Part shown: one piece after another, positions 23,721-34,937 of the stretch
Layout of the letters: every line of letters begins with the position of its first letter
How positions within the stretch are numbered: position 1 is the first letter of the stretch
DNA from: Hexactinellida sp. DTS-2022
Lineage: Eukaryota; Porifera; Hexactinellida
Assembly (NCBI GenBank): GCA_028753945.1
Contig: JAPNXP010000004.1
Location: 3,472,001 to 3,536,000, forward strand
Reading direction: 5' to 3'
Length of the DNA stretch: 64,000 bases
Program-made: the position numbers and the translations under genes
Notes under the pieces: model-generated
Seen by the model: the letters and a program-made list of their open reading frames with translations, nothing else
Databases searched by the model: none
Told to the model about the DNA's origin: nothing

Positions 23721-24653
23721 TTGTGCTGGGTCAAATACTTGAAGCGTGTACAGTTCGAAAGAAATACAACATTTCATTCTACTATTGGGATGACGCCTTG
23801 CGAGGCTCTATATCACCATAAACCATCCTTCGGCCTTTCTGATATCGGACTTCCTGAAGAATGTGCTTCTGACATTCGTACAGAAGAAGACTTAGAAGCT
23901 CTCATTGAAGAAATTAATGCTCCTATAAACAACCTACTTCCCAGTGCAATCCCGACTCATAGTGATATATCACCCATTTACACGTTCTAAGTTTTCAACA
24001 AATAACAGCGAAGTCGAGGTTGATTCTATTCAGTCACCAGTGCTAGATTCATGTCTACATGATATTTCACAACCCATTCTTGATGAAACTCATATCTTCG
24101 TAACTAATTCCTCTCCTGGCACATTGAACTGCGTAGTTTGTAATTACAAACAAGCGGTGTCCATTCTTGTCCAGGTTGTAATAGATTCGTCCATGTCTAT
24201 TGTAGTAGGACCGAAGGGGAAGAAGGTTTCGGATCCCCTGTTTGGTGTGCCAAATGTGACCTTGAAAATGTAACCAAACATTCAAATAATGTGAGATCTG
24301 GGATCAAGAGAAAACAGGAGAAACTACACGATTGTATCATTTCATCTGCAGCTAAAAAATTTCAACCAGCTGCTGTCGGCGATAATGTAGTCGTCCCTTT
24401 TGAAAGGCCTGATAAAATGCATTCTCTTAGCCCACGAAATATACTAGCTGTAGTTACAGATATTTCGGAAGACATCTACACCATTGGCACGAGAGATGGC
24501 ACACTAAATACAAATTACACAAGAAATCAGTTCGAAGTCTGCTCCTCTAATACGTTTATTCAGACTTCGAATGTCCCATAAGCCATAATTTCTCAAACTT
24601 CTGCAATGCGAAAGGCTTCATTCAGGAATTGAGAATAATTCTTTTTGCAGATG

Positions 24654-25987
24654 CAGGGACTTCTTTAATATACAGGGCCGTAGCCACTGGTCAGGTTGGT
24701 CAGGTTTCAACCTGACCACTTTTAGTTGGTTGGACAGGTTAACATGAACCCTTGGCCCTGTTGGTACTGTATCCAGCCCGGTCTAACCTGACCACTTTTA
24801 ATTGGTGGCTACGGCACTGATATAGGACTGTAAACTTTGTTTTACGGTAAAATTAGCGTAGGCCTAAAACAGTATTGTTACTTATTGATATCTCGTAATC
24901 CGCTAATGCTAGACACAGGAAATGTATTATTGTCGTATACGAAGTCATATTTTGGGAGTCCAACGGTCATATTGGTTAATCGAAAATATTTTCGGAATGT
25001 AAGTTATGCGATTTTCACACCCTTCCATATATGGTAATATTGTTAAAATCTCGAGATTACTTAAATTTATGCATATGAAATGTATCATTTTCGTACAGGA
25101 AATCATATTTTGGCAGTCCAACGGTCATATTGGTTTATCGAAAATATTTGTGGAATGTAAGTTATGCGATTCTCACACCTTTCCATATATGATAATATTG
25201 TTAAAATCTCGAGATTAGTTAGTTTTATACATATAAAATTTATTATTGGCGAATGGGAAATGGGAATTCATATTTAGGGACTCAGTAGATCACATTGATT
25301 TACCTAAGGCGTTCCCTTAGCCAAATTATTATTTTGGCACTCTCCACAGGAGGATTGCCGACCCTGTTTTGTAGTTTAGCTAATTCTTACCTATCAGATA
25401 TTTGTCATTATGTTCCTCCTGTCAAAACCTCCTCTAATCCTGCTGTGGAGAGTGCCAAAATAATAATATAGGCTAAGAGAACGCCTTAGGTAAATCAATG
25501 TGATCTACTGAGTCCCTAAATATGAATTTCTATTTCCCATTCGCCAATAATAAATTTCATATGTATAAAACTAACTAATCTCGTGATTTTAACAAAATTA
25601 CCATATATAGAAAGGTGTGAGAATCGCATAACTTACATTCCACAAATATTTTCGATAAACCAATATGACCGTTGGACTCCCAAAATATGATTTCCTGTAC
25701 GAAAATGTACATTTCATATGTATAAAGTTAAGTAATCTCGAGATTTTAACAATATTACCATATATGGATGGGTGTAAAAATCGCATAACTTACATTCCAC
25801 AAATATTTTCGATAAACCAATATGTCCGTTGGACTCCCAAAATATGACTTCCTATACGACAATAATACATTTCCTGTGTCTAGCATTAGCGGATTACGAG
25901 ATATCAATAAGTAACAATACTGTTTTAGGCCTACGCTAATTTTACCGTAAAACGAAGTTTACAGTCCCTATATTAAAGAAGTCCCTG
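24654..25987. mobile_element. Foldback element, ~1.33 kb
   Basis: Near-complete palindrome with ends CAGGGACTTCTTTAATATA and its complement. Arms run 24654-~25366 (including a nested MITE) and ~25437-25987, with a loop of about 70 bp. Each arm carries two ~180-bp direct units (tccaacggtcatattgg, atcgaaaatattt, ggaatgtaagttatgcgat, cttccatatatg). Flanks gcagatg/acagatg suggest a 7-8 bp duplication. It is inserted in the last Cys-rich codons of the GIN integrase (gcag|..|agatgtaagcattg). Short ORFs in the arms mirror each other and are not genes. Confidence 0.8.
24674..24822. mobile_element. MITE nested in left foldback arm
   Basis: TIR CAGGGCCGTAGCCAC..GTGGCTACGGCACTG. The right arm is uninterrupted at the matching site (ttaatatagggactg), which fixes the insertion. 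The apparent duplication is ATATA (5 bp). Internal aacctgaccacttttagttgg is repeated. Confidence 0.75.
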
Positions 25988-26107
25988 ACAGATGTAAGCA
26001 TTGTAAGATAACAACATGTCCATGCAAGAAGTTATCCAGAAGCTGTGGCACTAAATGCCACAAAGGTATAATATGCTTCAACAAGTAAATTATCGATTAG
26101 TCGTTGG

Positions 26108-26426
26108 CAGGGGCGGCGCCAGCACAGCCCCAGTGGGGGGGCGAAAGGGGGGCGGACCAATGCACTGGAGGGGCAAACCCAATAGTTGTAAACATTCCAA
26201 AATTCACATTCAAACCAAAATCGATATTTTTAATGACAAACTTGGTTAAATAATCTGTCCTATAATAGTGTACGGTGGTGCAAAACGGCAAATTATGAAC
26301 TCCCTGTCCAGGGCATTTAGCATTTCCGCATTAACATTAAGTACTCCTATAACAGACAAGCGAGTTCCCGCCCCCCCCACAGGGGGGGCGGCCGCCCCCC
26401 CGCGCCCCCCCCTCGCGCCGCCACTG
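26108..26426. mobile_element. hAT-type MITE, GC-rich ends
   Basis: 319 bp. CAGGGGCGGCGCCAGC..GCGCCGCCACTG with perfect duplication GTCGTTGG (26100-26107, 26427-26434). It lies 19 bp after the GIN stop codon. Confidence 0.9.
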
Positions 26427-26990
26427 GTCGTTGGATAACTTTCCATTAATTTTAGTAGGATGAAATTTCAACTATCTATTGACAGTATCGTGTAGTAACC
26501 AGTATCGAATTTTTGCCTATTAATTCAATCGATATTAATCTAATAATTTGAGAAATACATACGTAACAATTTTATATTCAGTTCAACAGGATGAATTAGA
26601 AAGTATTCATTAAACAAACAGAAAATATATCAAATCTTACACTTAGGTAATGTACTAAATTAATAGAGTCCACCTACACCACCGTTTTCCGTTAAAGATC
26701 GGCCGTTAGGATAAATTAAATAATTGTTGCTATTATAACGTTTCAGTATGATGTCGTTAAATTAGGTAAATGTTGGAAAAGTGAAATTCGTATTAGTGGA
26801 ATAATGTGTCTAGCAGTAGTAAACCTTCTTGTCCAGATCATTCTGCCACCACAACCTGTATTATTTTCTTCAACCCAGTTAATTAGTAAGTGGTTGATGC
26901 TGTCACAAAATATTAGTTCAGGTGTCACAAGTTTTGGCCCTAAGCAACTAATCTCCCAAAGCCAAATTAGTGCGATAAGTATTATACATA

Positions 26991-27106
26991 CAGTATACTC
27001 CCGTTATAATCAAGTCGGATATAGCGAAGTACCTGCTTATAACAAACTCCGCTTATAACGAAATGAAACTATGGTTCCAAGCATTCGTTATAACGGGAGT
27101 TGACTG
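26991..27106. mobile_element. pogo/Tc1-like MITE, CCCGTTATAA family
   Basis: 116 bp. CAGTATACTCCCGTTATAA..TTATAACGGGAGTTGACTG between TA dinucleotides. gcttataac motif repeated inside. The stretch 26435-26990 holds nothing recognisable. Confidence 0.85.
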
Positions 27107-27231
27107 TACTATATATTTTGCATTTAGTACAATGTGTCAAACGTGTTTTGTGGTTATACGCAGTGACCTGCAACATTAATATTCAGGTAGTATTTAAAGT
27201 ACACTTAAATTTGTTTGAATATGCTATAATT

Positions 27232-27404
27232 CAGTGGTTCTCAACCTGGGGACCGCAAGCCAAAGGGGTCAAAGAATGATTTTAAGGGTTCCGCCGCGTA
27301 ACCTATCACGATAATAGTATCATATAATTAGTACATGTTTTGGTTCGCAGAAGATTTTTTACTACTACCAGGGGTCCGTAATATTTAAATGTTGAGAACC
27401 ACCG
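27232..27404. mobile_element. hAT-Charlie-like MITE
   Basis: 173 bp. CAGTGGTTCTCAACCTGGGG..GTTGAGAACCACCG. Flanks CTATAATT/CTCTAATT match at 7 of 8 bases. The end sequence resembles Charlie/MER5-type termini. Confidence 0.8.
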
Positions 27405-27867
27405 CTCTAATTGAGGAGTTTGAAGAATACATTTCCAAATTTTTGTAGCCATTTTGGGATCGCAGATTTGTTTGCTCCAACCTGCCTATCCGTAATGGCA
27501 CAATGGTATATTACTAGTTGCTACTAATTACAAATTAGAGTGAAACTTGCTCATAAAGGGCACCCAAGGTACTGGATAAAAATGATCATAACGACGGTTA
27601 TGTATAGATTACCGCTATGTGCAAACGACCATTATCCAAGATTCTAATATCCATAACACAAATCTTGTTTTTTTTATTTTTTATTTGAGACTAACTTCTA
27701 ATTTATAATATGAATATTGAGTGTTGCTGTTTACAAGGGGGCTATAGCCCCCCTACTTTTGAAATAGGGGGGCTCAGCCCCCTACTTTCCCCCTCATATA
27801 CATTATACTAATTTAAATAATACTAGTAAAGAACATTTCAGTAACTATCTGCGTTAGTGAGTGTCAC

Positions 27868-28271
27868 GAGAGGAGTAGCTATGGGCGGTTCAGGCGGTTC
27901 ATTGAACCAGGGCCCTCGATGTCTCGGGGGCCCCCAAAGGCATACATATCAACCTATTTGAGTCATATTCCTGTACAGGGCTCAAATTTTCCCCTGTACA
28001 TTGGCCAAATCCCTGTACACCTCCCAAAAATTTTTCTCGCTCGCTGCGCTCGCTCTTCCAGGGAATTTCTATACACTTTTACGTATATAAAAATTATCAC
28101 TTTGGAAAGGAGAAAGCATAGAATTATATACTGTATAGGGAATCTCTGTACGGTTGGCAGGTATGCTGAAAGGTTCCAAAATTATCCATATGCAGATATC
28201 AGATATACTTCAATCATACTTCGTCAAATTGCGTTTGAACCGGGGCCCCCGAAACCTTACCTACGCCACTG
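27868..28271. mobile_element. hAT-type element with GGGGGCCCC ends
   Basis: Right end GGTTTCGGGGGCCCC (read inverted) to CTACGCCACTG; the left end GAGAGGAGTAGCTATGG is a decayed version. Perfect 8-bp duplication AGTGTCAC (27860-27867, 28272-28279). It hosts a nested CCCTGTAC element. Confidence 0.75.
27941..28165. mobile_element. CCCTGTAC-repeat element, copy 1
   Basis: Left end catacatatcaacc and right end GGTTGGCAGGTATG; internal ccctgtaca repeated. Flanks cccaaagg/ctgaaagg match at 6 of 8. Same family as 41123-41950. Confidence 0.7.
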
Positions 28272-28837
28272 AGTGTCACCAGCCACTTGATATTCAATTT
28301 GGTATTATTTGTTGATGTTGTTTTCTCAATACTTTATTTATTTGGATAATGACTTAGATATCTGGAAATGACTTGAAAATTGATTCAAATTATTTTATGT
28401 TGTTTTTTGAATTTATTTACGATTTGTTATTTATTTGAATGATCTGAGAAATTAATTGAATATTGAAATTTTGTAATATCACTTCATTCACCATGAAACT
28501 ATAATATGGCAAAGAAATGTCAGTCCTCGCTATGATCTTGGAATATTTATTATTTAAACAATTGTAAATACATTGATATACTTAATGTAGCAAATACTTA
28601 TTTCGAATACTAATTGTGATTTTGTGGCCAATCGTAGGATTTACAATACTCATAGAGTCATAGTCATAGAGTATATATGTCGACCAAATATTTCGTTCTC
28701 CTATTTGAAGGTGGACATAGTTACACAGGTTAGCCCCCCTAGTTTTTATTAGCTTCCGCCGCCACTGGATGTTTACAAATATAGGTAAATAAATTAATGG
28801 ATATCAAAATGGACCTAGAAACTTACTACAAGCTGCT

Positions 28838-29004
28838 AACTCTAATGTGATATTATTGGTGACGCATATGATATTGTTAATTCTAATACACTAAATTTAT
28901 CTCGTGTGTACGCGTACAAACTATAAACTTTAGTGTGTACGCGTACACCCTTTAATTATTCAGTGTGTACGCATACACCCGAAAATCTCTAACACACTGC
29001 AACA
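28838..29004 (-). repeat. Right TIR of the Ginger/GIN element
   Basis: Inverted match of 12551-12720, ending ctctaacacactgcaaca. Includes gtgtacgcgtac blocks and ctaatacactaaatttat. Confidence 0.8.
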
Positions 29005-29696
29005 TATACACTCAATCTATAAACTGAATACACACGGTATCAATTCGTTGTGCATATTTTATCCAGGTGTGTGGGTCACAACAATAAATCGTGAAAATAT
29101 GCACAAAGATTGAAATTGTATTGCTGCTAAGAGTTATTGAGTTGAAACTTTCAGGGTAGACGCATATACTATCCTACTGTTTAGAAACGCAATAAAATCA
29201 ACGAATAACCACCAGTGAGGAGATTTAGATGACACAAGAGGGTCCTTAATAGTCAAAAAGAAAATCATATCTTAGACTCTGTCAAGAAGAATTAGAGTAT
29301 ACAAACTATGAGAAACCCAGTTACTAAAATTGGCATATACATGTATATGTAGTTATCATAATGAATCTCAAACTTTACATTAGGGGTACATAACAAATTC
29401 CCCTTCCTGAAATTCCTGGTCCAATAAAATTTGCTGAGTGAGCATGTCTTATTTTAGTTTATTTCTGATTGAAGATACTTATACTACTTGTAAATATAGC
29501 CTCAAAGCGGATATGAAAACTACAAAATTGAAATCAAGACCTGAAATAAAACAATTTATTTGAAAGAAATTATATTATTAGTTATTTAAAATATGGGGAA
29601 ACTTTCTTCGTTACCGTTAATTAAGTTAGTTATCTCCTCCAGTATAGAAGCTTGTATTATTGAACAGAAGAGTTTACTAAGCAAGCTGCTGCAAAA
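29005..29696. other. Non-coding stretch
   Basis: No ORF or repeat that I can support. Confidence 0.3.
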
Positions 29697-29957
29697 GTGC
29701 ACCCTCGCTAATCCAAACCTCGCTAGTCCGAACAGGAGATCAAAAACTATTTTTCGTATAAATTTGGGGAAAATCTTAAATAATTGTATCTTACTATGGA
29801 ATTAATCTCGGAGAAAGTGTTTTTGTTAGTATACTATATGTTTTGTTCGGATGATTGGGGTGTCATTCTATAGATTCCTATAGAAAATGTATTACTTCAC
29901 TAATTGGAACAGAAATTCTTGTTTCGGAACACCTCTGTTCGGATTAGCGAGGGTGCC
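29697..29957. mobile_element. Tigger-like MITE
   Basis: GTGCACCCTCGCTAATCC.. answered by GGATTAGCGAGGGTGCC, with internal ttcgga copies. The outer CAG/TA boundary is blurred on the left (aaaagtgcacc) and clear on the right (ccagta). Confidence 0.65.
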
Positions 29958-30768
29958 AGTATCTAATATCAGTCTAAGTATGTAAGCTTGTATTTATAAT
30001 CCTATAAAATTGCATGCATTACGTTTCTCATTTCTGGATTTTGAATTTCTAATTTTAACATTATATTGAATTGATATAACGCTAAATATATCTATGAAAT
30101 CAATACGCTGAAGTAATGATTGAAACACTTATAGACAAATTTTATTATATGTAAATGAAATACCTAGAATGGTTTTTATGCTTCAAAACATATTATTTGA
30201 ACATACTAGATCAGGAATCGCATATATTTAGGATAATGGATATTTTTTGCTAAAACAATTTAATTTTTAAAAATATAATGTATCAATTATCTAAAACGTG
30301 TTTAAATTGGGTTTACGTGTCATCAAAATACAAGGAAGATTTCAAGTTGATTATTCAGTTATTTTTCAGCTGATATACTGTGTATTGCGGGGGCGTTCAC
30401 ATTTGTCAGAATTTTGGAGTTGGCATCTGTCAGAGTTATCACCGACCTTTACTTGTCCGAATCAATAATTGATCGACTGTCACTTGTCCGAATACATATT
30501 TAGATAGAAGTTCACTACGAAAATATATTTAAATCGACTGTCAATTGTCCGAATCAATACTACTTCGACTGTCAATGTAGCTAAAGAATCGATGAGCTTC
30601 GGCTATCCTGTCTCATATGCCGTTCTATTAATGGGTTTATATAGTTGCCTGCCCGACACTTTTAGGGCCATCCAGGCATCGGTTGAGGTGCAAAAGTACT
30701 TGCACTGTGATTCCATTACGTGCAGGGTTGGCATTTAATTTGGTGCCAAGTCTCTGGCAAGATCTTTT

Positions 30769-31362
30769 GGCCTGTTGTATGCCAGAATGACTCGCATGCT
30801 AGAATGACACAAACCATGGATATTCACTATTTATGCTAGAATGACACGCTCTACTAATCATCTAATGACTGTTAGAACTTCACAGGTTTCTCAGTTCATT
30901 CAGACAATTACATTTCACTTTTTGTTATGGCTTCTTTATCTTTAGATTTATAATATAGTACTGTATTATTGGTGCAGGAATATTTATTAGAACAGTATTC
31001 TACCAAAGTAACCAAACAATTTAAATACCGAATAATCGGTGTTAATACCTATCTCAATGTCTTAATTTTAAACATACTTGTTGCTTTTTCTATCAGCGAA
31101 TATTGGTTTTAAAATAATGAAATCAAATACGAAATCTTAGAATTCATTAAAACAAATAGTACCTGTAATTAATGCTATTTTAAAATCTAAAGATAAAGAA
31201 GCCATAACAAAAAGTGAATGTAATTGTCTGAATGAACTGAGAAACCTGTGAAGTTCTAACAGTCATTAGATGATTAGTAGAGCGTGTCATTCTAGCATAG
31301 ATAGTGAATATCCATGGTTTGTGTCATTCTAGCATGCGAGTCATTCTGGCATACAACAGGCC
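30769..31362. mobile_element. Foldback element, 594 bp
   Basis: The arms 30769-~30955 and ~31178-31362 are near-perfect inverses (ggcctgttgtatgcc.., aaccatggatattcacta, gactgttagaacttcacagg). A loop of about 220 bp separates them. Each arm has three gctagaatgacac-type units. No clear target duplication. Confidence 0.8.
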
Positions 31363-31864
31363 ATATAAAATTCCTGGATAAATCCCAAGTTTGGGTACCG
31401 TAAATATTTTACCTCCTTCAAATAATACCTCATCATTGAATTATACTATGGCTGACACCTTTAGGGTGCCATAAAAATTTAACTTCTATAGAAAAAGTTC
31501 CGACCAAGAAAATCCTAGATAATCCCCTGGTTCCATTGTATATAATTTAGGTTCAGATTTTCACAAATTAATTACAGTGAGAGACCAAACTTATAAACAA
31601 AACTACTACTTTGTGTTCAGTTCATATACATTCAAGCTTCTAGCAGAATAATAACTATTGTAGAAAATTCAACATGGATGTTGACATAAAACTCTATGTG
31701 AACTAAAAAATAACAAAGGTTTTTAATTTAGGTTTTTATGGAGGTGTTAATCTCATTAACTATGTAATTAGTCAATTAAATATATAATTTCTGAACATCA
31801 CAAGGTAATTATAATATACAAATTCAGATTTCAGATTTGAATAACACATTGATAGAATTACTCT

Positions 31865-32372
31865 AGTTGCTTAGTTCTTAATCATTACGCGATTATTTTT
31901 CACTGAGATACTGCGACAATGACATTTGTACCCCTTATGCCACAAGTGGCACGCGGCAGGGACTCTTATACCAGAGTGGACCATGAGTCAACATTGGTGA
32001 CCCATCTGGCCCATCGAATTTTTGACCCATGACCCATTGACCCATCAAGTAACGCTTTGACCCATCGTGTTACCCATTGACCTTGTTAAATATCTATTTT
32101 TATATCTAAACATTATGTAACACAATCCGACTTACAATATATGTATGATGCTTGTCAATCAATTTGGTAGACTTCTAATACCAAAGAAATACCCTATAAT
32201 GATTATGGGTTAATTTGATTCGTACTATAACTGGACGAACATCGAAATTCCAAATGGTTCATGGGTCACAGAGCCGTGACCCATGACCCATCTGACTCCT
32301 CAATTTAAGTGCCCCATATGACCCAATACCCATCGACCCATGGTCCACTGTCTTATACCACTTCATGGATAT
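31865..32372 (+). repeat. Dispersed repeat R-B, copy 1 (interrupted)
   Basis: ctagttgcttagttcttaatcatta, gcgattatttttcactgagat and accacttcatggatatt match 48838-48970 on the opposite strand. The hAT-type element 31972-32350 sits within it. Confidence 0.6.
31972..32350. mobile_element. hAT-type element filled with GACCCAT repeats
   Basis: 379 bp. Ends CAGAGTGGACCATGAGTCA and CGACCCATGGTCCACTG; perfect duplication TCTTATAC (31964-31971, 32351-32358). At least ten (t)gacccat units on both strands. Confidence 0.9.
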
Positions 32373-32781
32373 TGAATAAAAATTTTGAATATTATATGTA
32401 TAACAAGTTATTAAGTCATTTCAGAGTAGTCTAGGCAGCGGTTAATATGCAATAAGAAGACCCGTGCGTATGGAATAATATTCCAATTATTCAAATACTT
32501 TTGATCTCTTGCGTTATATGATTTTATTTTCACACTCTATTAAGTAAATTATTAAATAACTCCTATTTTATGAACTCACATTTTATTATGTTATTTATTA
32601 AATAACTATTTTATGATCATTGTGCTCAAGTAAGTAACAGTTTATAATTTACAGTTCTGATAACTTCATATTCAAACTAATTATTGATTCATACAAGTAA
32701 CAGTAAATCTAAATATTAATTCGGACAACTGACAGTCGATCAAATTTTGATTCCGAAAGTTAAGGTCATGATAATTCTGAC

Positions 32782-33206
32782 CAGACCTGGGGCTGATTAC
32801 TAGTGAGTGATTACGATTACGATTACATCCTTCGGAAAAAGCTTGATTATGATTACGATTACGATTACAGGAAATGTTGTAATCGATTACAATTTCATTT
32901 TCTTTACGATGCAATTACGATCATTCCGATTAAGCCCCGGAGTTTCATGCGCACGAAAAATAAGGCCCGTGTGCATGGGGGTAGCTACCAAGAATTATTT
33001 GTGCAATGAGATCAGCGAACCCTCATTCTTATTCAAAGTTATTGTGGAAAATTTGGGAGGCCTGGTGCCATACCTGGGACTGATTACTAGTGGGTGATTA
33101 CGATTACGATTACATGCTTCAAAAAAAGCTTGATTATGATTACGATTACGATTACAGGAAAAGTTGTAATCGATTACGTTTGCAATCGTAATCAGCCCCA
33201 AGCCTG
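32782..33206. mobile_element. hAT-type element filled with GATTAC repeats
   Basis: 425 bp. Ends CAGACCTGGGGCTGATTAC and GTAATCAGCCCCAAGCCTG; perfect duplication ATTCTGAC (32774-32781, 33207-33214). It consists of two similar modules (32782-~32945 and ~33070-33206), each with tgattacgattacgattac runs and a cttgattatgattacg core. Confidence 0.9.
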
Positions 33207-33344
33207 ATTCTGACAAATGCAAACACCAAAATTCTGACAAATGCATCCACTTCGTGCATTACAATATAGGATTATTGCTAATTACAACTGAAATTAAAAC
33301 ACAAGGCTGGGTATATATGTATATATATATTTGTTTGTATGTTC

Positions 33345-33795
33345 CGAGTTGATTGAAGAAAGTGGACGGTTTCCAAATGTGATTTTTGGTATATAGGGGA
33401 AGCTTTTGGCACCCGCCAACAAGTTGATGTTTCCACTCAAAATTTCTCACACCTCGACAAGTTATAACGTCATTGTCACATTTCGAGAACCCTGAGAATT
33501 CACTTAATCGCACATAATTCGCGCCCTCTAAGAGATAACTTCTGAAGATATAATAGAATATGCACATTAATGATGAGGACACGTTGGTCACACCAGATTG
33601 CCAATATGCTAACTCATTATCGTATGATGACGTAATCACTAAATTTCACATTGTAAATTCGACTATATAGGCCTATTTTTGCTTGATAATGCATGTTAGA
33701 AGTATATAAACCACACATACCAAGTGCGGAGCGGTTGGTGTGTGTGGTTGTGTTCTGCCGCGAAGCGACCTAGCAAGCAAAGCGCGCTAGTTACA
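33345..33795 (-). repeat. Dispersed repeat R-A, copy 2
   Basis: On the minus strand, shares ctagcgcgctttgcttgctaggtcgcttcgcgg.-type start, the gtgattacgtcatca block, aattcgcgccctctaagaga and ccaaatgtgatttttgg with copies at 11437 and 44755. Confidence 0.65.
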
Positions 33796-33879
33796 ACTGA
33801 AATTGACATCTTTTTCTCAAGAAAGATTGCATATTTTAAATGATTCGCGTGTCGTTCTTAATGGGTTCCACATGAATAC

Positions 33880-33976
33880 AGGTAAACCTCCCAAAGCGGC
33901 ACCCATCGGGAGAATGATTTTGTGCCGCTTCTCGAGGTTGCCGCTACTCGGAGGTGCCGCTTTGGGAGGTTTACCT
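33880..33976. mobile_element. MITE with GGTAAACCTCCC ends
   Basis: 97 bp. AGGTAAACCTCCCAAAGCGG and its inverse CCGCTTTGGGAGGTTTACCT; internal cggaggt(t)gccgc units. Related to 7815-7975. Confidence 0.85.
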
Positions 33977-34352
33977 ATAGTATGATTATTATTATCTGTA
34001 ATTCCTGTTTTATACCATCCGGGACTGATAAATACGTACAAATACAATAGTTGCACGACAAATCGATACTTATTAAAAAGAATAAATCCAAATGCTATTC
34101 ATGTTAAACGAATTTTCAGTAAATTATTCACAATATAAGAATATATTCAACTGCATTCTGCTTGCTACTCTACAGGGATACATATAAAAATATTATAAGG
34201 ATTTGGAAACCCGTATTGATTCCATATGGATTTGAAAATCAGACATGGATTATGGACTGGCTTTGGTATTTTAATTCTGGTTGAAATGAATTATGGACCG
34301 GTTTTCGATAAGGATTCCGATCCATTCCGATCCTCTGGGCATGGGTCATGGG

Positions 34353-34497
34353 CATAGGAGTCGTAAATGCAAAGGTCAATCCTTCGGGCCGCCCGGAAAT
34401 TCCGGGTAAACTCCGGGTATAGTATTAGTAGCATAGGGGAAACCCTTCCGGGCCGCCCGGACATTTCCGGGCACCCGGGCGGGTTACGACGCCTATG
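34353..34497 (-). mobile_element. hAT-type MITE, CATAGGCGTCG family, copy 2
   Basis: 145 bp. CATAGGAGTCGTAAA..GTTACGACGCCTATG with perfect duplication GTCATGGG (34345-34352, 34498-34505). Same family as 13898-14064 in opposite orientation. Confidence 0.9.
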
Positions 34498-34937
34498 GTC
34501 ATGGGTCACCAATGTATACAATACAATATGTGATGAGTCAGCATTTTGTGTGTGCATGTAGGTGTTCATCCAACGCCAACCAATTCATTCGAATAACAAA
34601 TTTGCAAAATTCTAAAAACACATATTTTTGATGTTGTCATCATAACCTTAAGATGTCAATACCCATTTTTCAGGGTCAGGAATGATTGGTTTTTGAATGT
34701 TTGTTACTACATATAATATACCATTTTTGAGAATTAATTACTACGGTAGAATGTGGTTAATCCGACCCCATAAAATCCGGAATTCGCCTTAATCCGACCC
34801 AAAGTTTCTTTCCCAATCAACGTCGTATAATTGAAATTTACTCTATTTTCCGAAATTCGCCTTAATCCGTCACAAATCTCCTATCTCAACGAGTGTCAGA
34901 TTCAGTGTTCTTGCTATGCCTCTTTTCGTGGGTGCAG

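Larger units (their letters stand above)
12924..26088 (+). pseudogene. GIN/Ginger integrase-like transposase, split in five blocks
   Basis: DDE integrase of the GIN (KRBA2/SCAND3-related) type. Blocks: (1) 12924-13194, N-terminal MDLAKHNFINSL.., YTKEEITQKIEL, VPSDRAGRIRMQRL, ending SIEELN; (2) 14177-14397, DVIKRVHLEHNHVRRDG (remains of the zinc region), SLVVKPI, SRCQVDL; (3) 23112-23483, IDFRDMSE, then WLLVYQDHYTKYLI, ICDIGPPHIRQSDNGGEF with the second Asp, and PRHPEIQGSIERANREIKN with the catalytic Glu; (4) 23721-24653, WVKYLKRVQFERNT, TPCEALYHHKPSFGL, and a Cys finger (LNCVVC..HSCPGCNRFVHVYC..VWCAKC); (5) 25988-26088, a Cys-rich tail RCKHCK..CPCKK..CGTKCHKG ending TAA. Several frameshifts and a stop (after DMSE) also break it. 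The Helitron junction (ctaaa|tgatgtt) and the Academ-like junction (gatTTG|attgat) read through in frame when the inserts are ignored. Confidence 0.8.
27736..28769. mobile_element. Insertion with 8-bp duplication TGTTTACA
   Basis: TGTTTACA lies at 27728-27735 and 28770-28777. The left end is rich in ggggggctatagccccc inverted motifs; the right end has gttagccccccctag and CCGCCGCCACTG. The TIRs are poorly preserved. It hosts the hAT-type element at 27868-28271. Confidence 0.5.
27690..28835 (+). repeat. Helitron tandem-unit fragment split by an insertion
   Basis: ataatatgaatatt..ttgctgtttaca (to 27735) and tgtttacaaatataggtaaataaattaatgg (from 28770) match the left and right halves of the Helitron minisatellite unit. 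The intervening 27736-28769 is an insertion. Confidence 0.55.
12551..29004 (+). mobile_element. Ginger/GIN DNA transposon carrying many nested insertions
   Basis: The boundaries are inverted repeats of about 170 bp (12551-12720 and 28838-29004) beginning TGTTGCAGTGTGTTAGAG, with TG..CA termini as in Ginger elements. ATAT-rich sequence flanks both ends; a 4-bp TATA duplication is possible. Between them lies a single plus-strand integrase gene of the KRBA2/SCAND3-related GIN type, scattered over 12.92-26.09 kb by later insertions. Counting out those insertions, the original element was only a few kb long. The link between these TIRs and this gene is inferred from nesting; the TIRs themselves are plainly visible. 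Confidence 0.75.
30395..33255. mobile_element. Foldback-type element of ~2.9 kb with nested insertions
   Basis: The left arm (~30395-30590) has catttgtcagaattttgg, gatcgactgtcacttgtccg and aattgtccgaat blocks. The right arm (~32660-33255) has the same inverted: tcggacaactgacagtcgatc and ccaaaattctgacaaatgc. The right arm is split by the GATTAC element. Nested inside are a second foldback (30769-31362) and a hAT-type element (31972-32350). No coding sequence found. Confidence 0.6.

Noticed and set aside
23112-24653. Integrase as part of an LTR retrotransposon
   Set aside because: No reverse transcriptase, gag or LTRs; the Cys finger and tail match GIN/KRBA2-type proteins, and TIRs flank the gene.
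24837-25847. Short ORFs (MRFSHPSIYGNIVKISR.. and similar) on both strands
   Set aside because: They mirror each other because they lie in the arms of a foldback.
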